Origin: Chloroflexota bacterium
GTDB lineage: Bacteria; Chloroflexota; Anaerolineae; J036; Brachytrichaceae
Reading direction: 5' to 3'
NCBI GenBank assembly: GCA_018969115.1
Contig: JAGWYZ010000010.1
Coordinates: forward strand, 1-35,031
Length of the DNA: 35,031 bases
The position numbers were made by a program, and so were the translations under genes. The notes beneath the pieces were generated by a model that was not told where the DNA came from, ran no database searches, and saw nothing but the letters and a program-made list of their open reading frames with translations. Of the stretch, positions 28,727-35,031 are shown one piece after another; positions within the stretch are counted from its first letter, which is position 1, and every line of letters begins with the position of its first letter.

Positions 28727-29926
28727 TTAGCCTAACACCTTGGTAATGGTGCCAGCGCCCACTGTCAAACCACCTTCACGAATGGCGAATTTTGAACCTT
28801 GTTCCAAAGCGACGGGTGCAATCAATTGCACTTTCATCGTCACGTTGTCACCAGGCATCACCATCTCTACCCCTTCCGGCAAGGTCACATTCCCTGTCAC
28901 ATCCATCGTGCGGATGTAGAACTGGGGGCGATACCCTGTGAAGAATGACTTGTGGCGCCCCCCTTCATCTTTGCGCAACACGTATACTTGTGCTTCAAAT
29001 GTGTCATGTGGCTTAATTGAGCCAGGCTTGGCCAACACCATACCGCGCTCAACATCTTCACGTTCAATACCACGCAACAACGCACCGCAGTTGTCACCAG
29101 CATCGGCGCTTTCAAGCACCTTGTGGAACATTTCCAAACCCGTCGCAGTCGTGGTGCGGGTATCCCTCAGACCCACGATTTCGACCGTATCGCCAACCTT
29201 AATCGAACCACGCTCAACACGACCCGTCACTACTGTGCCACGTCCTTTAATCGAGAACACGTCTTCAACGGGCATCATAAATGGCTTGTCGGTCTCACGC
29301 ACAGGTTGTGGAATATAAGAATCGCAGGCATCCATCAATTCTAAAATGGGCTTGTATTCAGGCGCATTAATGTCTTTGCTGGTGCTTTCCAAGGCCTTCA
29401 TTCCTGAACCACGAATGATTGGGGTGGCATCGCCCGGAAAACCATACTTGTCGAGCAATTCGCGCAATTCCATCTCGACCAATTCCAACAATTCTGGGTC
29501 ATCCATCATGTCGACCTTGTTCAAGAAACACACAATGCTTGGCACTTCTACTTGGCGGGCAAGCAACACGTGTTCTTTGGTTTGGGGCATTGGGCCATCT
29601 GGTGCACTAACTACCAAAATTGCACCGTCAACTTGAGCTGCACCGGTGATCATGTTCTTAATATAGTCACGGTGACCGGGCATGTCGACGTGGGCATAAT
29701 GGCGCTTCTCGGTCTCATATTCGACGTGAGCAATGCTGATCGTAATACCACGGGCCTTTTCTTCAGGAGCCTTGTCAATTTGATCATAGGCCATGAAGCT
29801 GGCGCCGCCTTTCATCGCCAATACTTTGGTGATTGCAGCGGTCAAGGTCGTCTTGCCGTGATCTACGTGCCCCATCGTGCCGATGTTTAAGTGGGGCTTA
29901 GTTCTTACAAATTTCTCTTTTGCCAT
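28727..29926 (-). CDS. tuf: Elongation factor Tu
   Basis: 399 aa; [48 protein letters not shown]. Confidence 0.97.
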   Translation of the reverse strand: MAKEKFVRTKPHLNIGTMGHVDHGKTTLTAAITKVLAMKGGASFMAYDQIDKAPEEKARGITISIAHVEYETEKRHYAHVDMPGHRDYIKNMITGAAQVDGAILVVSAPDGPMPQTKEHVLLARQVEVPSIVCFLNKVDMMDDPELLELVEMELRELLDKYGFPGDATPIIRGSGMKALESTSKDINAPEYKPILELMDACDSYIPQPVRETDKPFMMPVEDVFSIKGRGTVVTGRVERGSIKVGDTVEIVGLRDTRTTTATGLEMFHKVLESADAGDNCGALLRGIEREDVERGMVLAKPGSIKPHDTFEAQVYVLRKDEGGRHKSFFTGYRPQFYIRTMDVTGNVTLPEGVEMVMPGDNVTMKVQLIAPVALEQGSKFAIREGGLTVGAGTITKVLG

Positions 29927-29964
29927 CTCTCTTTTCTATCTCCAGTAATGAGTGACGAATCACT

Positions 29965-32058
29965 CTATTTCGTGTTTTTACCAATCAACTCATCAGCCAA
30001 ATTCTTGGGTAATTGGGCGTAATGGTTAAATTCCATCACAAAGTTTCCGCGTCCTTGCGTCATACCACGTAATTCGGTCGCATAACCAAACATTTCACTC
30101 AGCGGAACATCGGCGTTAACAGCCTGTGCGTTACCACGGTCTTCAATACTATGAATGGCACCGCGTCGAGAATTTAAGTTACCAACGACCGAGCCTGTAT
30201 AGGCTTCGGGTACAACAACTTCAACCTTCATGATGGGTTCCATCACAACACCTCTGGCCTTGGCAACAGCTTCTTTAATTGCAAAAGATCCTGCAATTTT
30301 GAACGCCATTTCAGATGAGTCAACTTCATGGAAAGACCCATCAACCAAATGAACCTTCACATCGACCATCGGGTAGCCCGCAATGATGCCAGCATCTAAA
30401 GCTTCTTTAATGCCTTTTTCTACTGCTGGAATGTATTCACGTGGAATCGCACCGCCAACAATTTCATTAAGAAATAAAAAGCCTTTACCGGTTTCATTTG
30501 GTTCAATTTCAATTGCACAATCACCAAATTGGCCTTTGCCACCCGACTGACGTTTGAAAGTACCACGAGCAGCCGCAGCCTTTGTGATCGTCTCACGATA
30601 GGCTACACTAGGTCGCCCAGTCTTCACCTCAACATTGTATTCGCGCTTCATACGGTCAACAATCACATCAAGGTGCAACTCGCCCATACCCGCTAGTGTG
30701 GTTTGACCAGTTTCAGCATCAGTCGCATAATGTAACGTCGGATCTTCATCCGACAAGGCACGTAGCGCCTTACCCATTTTGTCTTGATCGACTGTTGTCT
30801 TTGGCTCAACTGAAATCTTAACCACAGGCTCTGGGAAAGAGATCTTCTCAAGCAAAATAGGTTGATCGATATCGCTTAAGGTATCACCCGTAATCGAGTC
30901 TTTTAGACCTTGTGATACACCAATATTACCTGCGCTAACCGATGTAATCGGCTCGCGTTTATTCGCATGCATTTGAAACAAGCGTGAAATACGCTCTTGC
31001 TTGCCTTTGCTGGTATTAATAACTGTTTCGCCTTGCGAAACCACCCCAGAATAAACACGGAAGAAAGCCAACTTACCCATCCCCGTTGGATCGGTAATCA
31101 CCTTAAATACCAAAGCTGAAAATGGTTCTTTGGAATTAGGATTGCGCGTAATGGGTTGTTCGGTAACAGGATGAATACCCGTTGTGGCTGGTACATCTAA
31201 TGGCGAAGGCAGATAAGCAGCAACAGCATCCAGCACCAATTGCACCCCTTTATTCTTTAGTGCCGAGCCACAAAATACCGGGAACAACTTACGTTTAATA
31301 GTAGCATCACGAATTGCCGGAATCATTTCCTCGATGGTCGGAGTTTCTCCCTCCAAATATTTCAACATCAAGTCATCGTTGGTTTCAGCTAATGTTTCAA
31401 TCATCTTCTCGCGGGCAGCTTTAGCCGCAGCCTGATGGCTAGCCGGAATTGGACCACGGGTGATTTCTGTGCCCTTGTCGCCTGAAAAGGTGACATATTC
31501 CATTTTCAATAGATCGATGATACCAGCAAAATCTGACTCTAGCCCAACGTTCAATTGCATCACCAAGGGCTTGGCGGCAAGTCGGTCTACAATCATGCTA
31601 ATGCATCGCTCTAAGCTTGCGCCGGTGCGATCGAGCTTATTAACAAAACAAATACGGGGAACACCATATTTATCAGCCTGACGCCATACAGTCTCTGATT
31701 GTGGCTCTACACCGGCCACACCGTCAAACACTACAACGCCGCCGTCTAACACACGCAATGAACGCTGCACTTCAACTGTAAAGTCGATATGCCCCGGAGT
31801 GTCAATCAAATTGATTTGAATCTCTTTTCCTTCGGGTGTTTTCCAAAAACATGTTGTTGCCGCAGCCGTAATGGTAATACCGCGCTCTTGTTCTTGCGCC
31901 ATATAGTCCATCACGGCAGCGCCTTCGTGTACTTCACCGATTTTATAAGTTCGGCCTGTATAGTACAAAACGCGTTCTGACGTTGTGGTCTTGCCAGCGT
32001 CGATGTGCGCAATAATACCAATATTGCGTATGTCGTGTAACGGATACTCTTTACTCAT
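29965..32058 (-). CDS. fusA: Elongation factor G
   Basis: 697 aa; [70 protein letters not shown]. Confidence 0.97.
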   Translation of the reverse strand: MSKEYPLHDIRNIGIIAHIDAGKTTTSERVLYYTGRTYKIGEVHEGAAVMDYMAQEQERGITITAAATTCFWKTPEGKEIQINLIDTPGHIDFTVEVQRSLRVLDGGVVVFDGVAGVEPQSETVWRQADKYGVPRICFVNKLDRTGASLERCISMIVDRLAAKPLVMQLNVGLESDFAGIIDLLKMEYVTFSGDKGTEITRGPIPASHQAAAKAAREKMIETLAETNDDLMLKYLEGETPTIEEMIPAIRDATIKRKLFPVFCGSALKNKGVQLVLDAVAAYLPSPLDVPATTGIHPVTEQPITRNPNSKEPFSALVFKVITDPTGMGKLAFFRVYSGVVSQGETVINTSKGKQERISRLFQMHANKREPITSVSAGNIGVSQGLKDSITGDTLSDIDQPILLEKISFPEPVVKISVEPKTTVDQDKMGKALRALSDEDPTLHYATDAETGQTTLAGMGELHLDVIVDRMKREYNVEVKTGRPSVAYRETITKAAAARGTFKRQSGGKGQFGDCAIEIEPNETGKGFLFLNEIVGGAIPREYIPAVEKGIKEALDAGIIAGYPMVDVKVHLVDGSFHEVDSSEMAFKIAGSFAIKEAVAKARGVVMEPIMKVEVVVPEAYTGSVVGNLNSRRGAIHSIEDRGNAQAVNADVPLSEMFGYATELRGMTQGRGNFVMEFNHYAQLPKNLADELIGKNTK

Positions 32059-32140
32059 TGCTCAATTTCGTATTATTTTTTAATTTAGGCTTTAAAACAT
32101 TGTTTTTCAAAATAAATAGCCCAAAATCAAAAACTTAAAA

Positions 32141-32611
32141 CTACCAGCGGAAATGTGCAAATGCACGGTTCGACTCTGCCATTTTGTGAGTTTCCTCACG
32201 CTTTTTAATTGCTGCACCCGTATTATTTGCGGCATCCATCATCTCATTTGCCAATTTTTCGGCCATCGACTTGCCACTCCGCTTGCGGGCTTCACCAATC
32301 AGCCAACGCATTGCCAAGCTTTCTTTACGATGGGCATTTACTTCTACCGGTACTTGCAGCGTTGCACCACCAACACGGCGGGGCTTGACTTCTACATTGG
32401 GGCCAAGCTTATTCATAGCCTCTTCAAAAATAGAAAGGGCTGGCTTTTGTAGCTTGGTCTCAGCAATTTGCAATGCTGTATATACAACATTTTGCGCAAC
32501 ACTCTTCTTACCGCTGTACATAATGCGGTTGATCAAGCGCTGTAACACTTGACTGTTATAGCGTGTATCGGGCATCACAGGGCGCTTGGGGGGTTGATTT
32601 CGTCTTGGCAT
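32141..32611 (-). CDS. rpsG: 30S ribosomal protein S7
   Basis: MPRRNQPPKRPVMPDTRYNSQVLQRLINRIMYSGKKSVAQNVVY..., MAESNRAFAHFRW. Confidence 0.97.
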   Translation of the reverse strand: MPRRNQPPKRPVMPDTRYNSQVLQRLINRIMYSGKKSVAQNVVYTALQIAETKLQKPALSIFEEAMNKLGPNVEVKPRRVGGATLQVPVEVNAHRKESLAMRWLIGEARKRSGKSMAEKLANEMMDAANNTGAAIKKREETHKMAESNRAFAHFRW

Positions 32612-32624
32612 CTTACAATTTTCG

Positions 32625-32678
32625 ATTTACGATTTATGAGTTTGGATTGATATCGATCCAAACTCATAAATCGTAAAT
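32625..32678. repeat. Intergenic palindromic cassette (rpsL-rpsG), perfect 23-bp stem
   Basis: ATTTACGATTTATGAGTTTGGAT (32625-32647) is the exact reverse complement of 32656-32678; loop TGATATCG. Confidence 0.9.
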
Positions 32679-32682
32679 TAAT

Positions 32683-33159
32683 TTACTTCTTCTTTGCTGG
32701 TGCGGGTTTGCCACCTTTACCTACGGCAACAGGTGCGCCTTTCTTGGGGCGCTTAGCACCATATTTTGAGCGGCTTTGCATGCGCTTATCAACACCATCA
32801 GTGTCAAGCGTGCCACGAACGATGTGATAACGCACGCCCGGCAGGTCTTTAACACGACCACCACGCACCAGTACCACAGAGTGCTCTTGCAGCTTGTGCC
32901 CTTCACCGGGAATATATGCCGTCACTTCTGCGCCATTGCTTAAGCGTACGCGTGCAACTTTGCGCAAGGCTGAGTTTGGCTTCTTAGGAGTTTGAGTTCG
33001 AACGATAGTGCAAACACCACGTTTCTGTGGTGCGCCCTTGGGTTGCACAGTACGCTTGTTACCTTTTAAGGTATTGGTTGTAAATTGCAACTGAGGTGCC
33101 TTACTCAACGCCTTTTTCGGCTTTCGGCCCCTGCGGATCAATTGATTAATTGTCGGCAT
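32683..33159 (-). CDS. rpsL: 30S ribosomal protein S12
   Basis: [25 protein letters not shown]..., [67 protein letters not shown]. Confidence 0.97.
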   Translation of the reverse strand: MPTINQLIRRGRKPKKALSKAPQLQFTTNTLKGNKRTVQPKGAPQKRGVCTIVRTQTPKKPNSALRKVARVRLSNGAEVTAYIPGEGHKLQEHSVVLVRGGRVKDLPGVRYHIVRGTLDTDGVDKRMQSRSKYGAKRPKKGAPVAVGKGGKPAPAKKK

Positions 33160-33181
33160 ACGTTTTTATGTTATACAAATC

Positions 33182-33309
33182 AAAGCATTTGCTGGATAAA
33201 ATTTATTTATGCGCTGAAATGGTCGCAGCAAATGCCTTACTTCTACGATCTTTTCACTTTGTCTTAGGCGCATAAAAGAGGCTAACTCTTTTCGAGTAGC
33301 CTCTTTTAT
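33182..33309 (-). promoter_or_regulatory. Candidate structured leader of the str operon (attenuator-like hairpin plus possible pseudoknot)
   Basis: Hairpin 33272-33288/33294-33309; stem 33182-33194/33226-33238 (12/13); exact 9-bp complement TTTATGCGC 33206-33214 / GCGCATAAA 33268-33276 interleaved with it. Confidence 0.5.
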
Positions 33310-33378
33310 TTCTTTAGTTCAGCTAATATTCGGGCGATCCAGGTAGTCACGCCTTTTACTTTTAAATTAGCGGATGAT

Positions 33379-33406
33379 AGTATATCACTAATCAGAAAAT
33401 TGTCAA
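33379..33406 (-). promoter_or_regulatory. Sigma-70-type promoter for the rpsL (str) operon
   Basis: Minus strand TTGACA (33406-33401), 16-bp spacer, TATACT (33384-33379); predicted TSS near 33372, about 210 nt upstream of rpsL. Confidence 0.75.
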
Positions 33407-33474
33407 CCACTGAGCGACCGACGATTTACAAAACACTTTCACTTTAAGGGTATGTTTCTTAAAGCAAAAATTGT

Positions 33475-34593
33475 TTAACCTAAAGCCTGAGCCAAATCCG
33501 CAATCAGGTCATCAGGATGCTCAAGCCCAATCGAGCAACGCAATAATGCCTGAGAGGTCTTACTGGTCTGGCCTTCAAGCGAGGCGCGGTGCTCAATCAG
33601 GCTTTCAAAACCACCAAGGCTAGTGGCACGGGTAAATAATTTCACCTTGGCGGCGACTGCCATCGCCTCATCGCGCCCACCCTTGACCTCAAATGACAAC
33701 ATGCCACCAAAGCCATGCATTTGTTCGGCGGCAATATCATGATTCGGGTGAGTAGCTAAACCGGGATAATTGACTAATGTAACTTTGGGGTGTTTGTACA
33801 AAAATTCGGCTAATTTCTGAGCACGTTCATTATGTGCCCGGACCCGCAATGACAAGGTGGGAATACTACGCAATAAAAGCCAGCAATCAAATGGCGATGG
33901 CACCCCCCCACCCCAAATTTGAAAATCGCGGATTTTTTTAAACAGCGCATCGTCTTGCTTGGCAACCACACAACCACCCAAGACATCGCTATGCCCGCCA
34001 ATATATTTAGTGGTAGCATGCATCACCAAATCTGCACCCAATGCCAGTGGGGATTGGTTAATCGGCGAGGCCCATGTGTTGTCGCATACGCACAACGCAC
34101 CAACTTGGTGTGTAATCTCGGCAATACGAGCAATATTGGCAATGTTGAGACGTGGGTTTGAGGGCGATTCAATCCATACCAGCCGCGTGTTGGGTCGCAT
34201 AGTGTGCAACACTTGCTCGGCATCAGTCATGTCGATAAAGCTAAATTGCAACCCCCAACGTACATAATGCTCGTCAAGTAAATGACGAGTTCCATGATAC
34301 AGATCATCTGGCATGATGACATGGTCACCAGCGCTGAGGGCATGAATAACACTGAGTGTGGCGGCCTGCCCAGAAGCAAAGGCGGCTGCTGCCGCGCCGC
34401 CCTCTAGCATCGCCAGCGCAGCTTCGAGTCGGTCTCGGTTAGGGTTGCTAGCACGGGTATACGCATGACCGCGTGGATAACTGCCATCAGCCTCACGCTC
34501 AAAAGTGGTGGATAAAATAAGTGGCGGTGCAATTGCACCTGTACTTGGGTCAACATCGTGCCCAATATGGATTGTGCGGGTTTCAAAATGCAT
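33475..34593 (-). CDS. Cys/Met metabolism PLP-dependent enzyme (cystathionine gamma-synthase / gamma-lyase / methionine gamma-lyase family)
   Basis: MHFETRTIHIGHDVDPSTGAIAPPLILSTTFERE..., YTRASNPNRDRLEAALAMLEGG, SGQAATLSVIHAL, DNTWASPINQSPLALGADLVMHATTKYIGGHSDVLGG. ORF extends to 34662, but the conserved start fits 34593. Confidence 0.92.
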   Translation of the reverse strand: MHFETRTIHIGHDVDPSTGAIAPPLILSTTFEREADGSYPRGHAYTRASNPNRDRLEAALAMLEGGAAAAAFASGQAATLSVIHALSAGDHVIMPDDLYHGTRHLLDEHYVRWGLQFSFIDMTDAEQVLHTMRPNTRLVWIESPSNPRLNIANIARIAEITHQVGALCVCDNTWASPINQSPLALGADLVMHATTKYIGGHSDVLGGCVVAKQDDALFKKIRDFQIWGGGVPSPFDCWLLLRSIPTLSLRVRAHNERAQKLAEFLYKHPKVTLVNYPGLATHPNHDIAAEQMHGFGGMLSFEVKGGRDEAMAVAAKVKLFTRATSLGGFESLIEHRASLEGQTSKTSQALLRCSIGLEHPDDLIADLAQALG

Positions 34594-34973
34594 ATTGGCA
34601 GTATACAAGCTGTAATAAGCCAATATTGCAGCTACGAATAGGCACAAAAAACACTTAGACACCCATCAGCCTACAACTTTTGCCTCATGACATTACACGT
34701 ATCAACTGTTATTTCTATCATTTTTACTGACACTGTTACTATCTTGCTGTTGTTCATTAAATCAAGTAAATATGATTATGCTTAAACATATATAGCACTG
34801 AAATAAATAATAGCGTTACTATGCAAACAGCCGTGCCCATCAAAATTATGCTATTGGGTGATTCTCTAAGAGAGTGTTTCTTAAATCAATTTCCACTTTT
34901 TTGTCAGATGAAATCATCGGTAGTTTAGTCTAAAAGTAGGGATGTTGTTCAAATCTGTAGTAAAACAGAGGGT

Positions 34974-35031
34974 ATGAAAAAAAAAGAAGAACAACATCCC
35001 CCCGCAGTATACAAAACAGTCGAAGCAATCA
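34974..35031 (+). CDS. 5' end of an unidentified ORF running off the window
   Basis: Open from ATG 34974: MKKKEEQHPPAVYKTVEAI...; only 19 codons visible. Confidence 0.3.
   Translation, partial: MKKKEEQHPPAVYKTVEAI

Noticed and set aside
33442-33464. CTTTAAG/CTTAAAG hairpin downstream of the PLP enzyme
   Set aside because: 7-bp AT-rich stem without a U-tract; not enough for a terminator call.
1-35031. tRNA or rRNA genes
   Set aside because: No cloverleaf-like or conserved rRNA segments recognised by eye in the gaps; tRNAscan/Infernal would be decisive.

Overview
The window is dominated by one minus-strand translation supercluster (about 10.1-33.2 kb). It is a fused str-S10-spc-alpha array: rpsL-rpsG-fusA-tuf-rpsJ-rplC-rplD-rplW-rplB-rpsS-rplV-rpsC-rplP-rpmC-rpsQ-rplN-rplX-rplE-rpsN-rpsH-rplF-rplR-rpsE-rpmD-rplO-secY-adk-map-rpmJ-rpsM-rpsK-rpsD-rpoA-rplQ-truA-rplM-rpsI-rplS. 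infA is missing from its usual place. The left flank holds a truncated type I restriction R subunit, a 73-bp tandem-repeat array bounded by about 30-bp terminal inverted repeats, an amidohydrolase, a GNAT acetyltransferase, cutC, a PIN-domain toxin-antitoxin pair, a RelA/SpoT homologue, a YitT-family membrane protein and an MFS transporter. The right flank holds a Cys/Met-metabolism PLP enzyme and an ORF cut by the window edge. The most interesting non-coding signals are: (i) a recurring class of AT-rich inverted-repeat cassettes, often built from short near-heptameric repeats, filling many intergenic gaps of the ribosomal operon, where the downstream gene usually has no visible Shine-Dalgarno; (ii) a str-operon leader with a consensus-like promoter, an attenuator-like hairpin and interleaved complementary segments that could form a pseudoknot; (iii) a nested multi-helix element in the rpsJ-rplC gap; and (iv) the 73-bp array. 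Protein oddities include a cysteine-poor short S14, an S5 with a Gly/Asn/Arg-repeat N-terminal extension, an EF-Tu G3 loop reading DMPGHRD, an S12 insertion, and a Rel protein with an intact HD site, an EFDD synthetase motif and two insertions. All calls were made by eye from the sequence and the supplied ORF track; no searches or folding were run.
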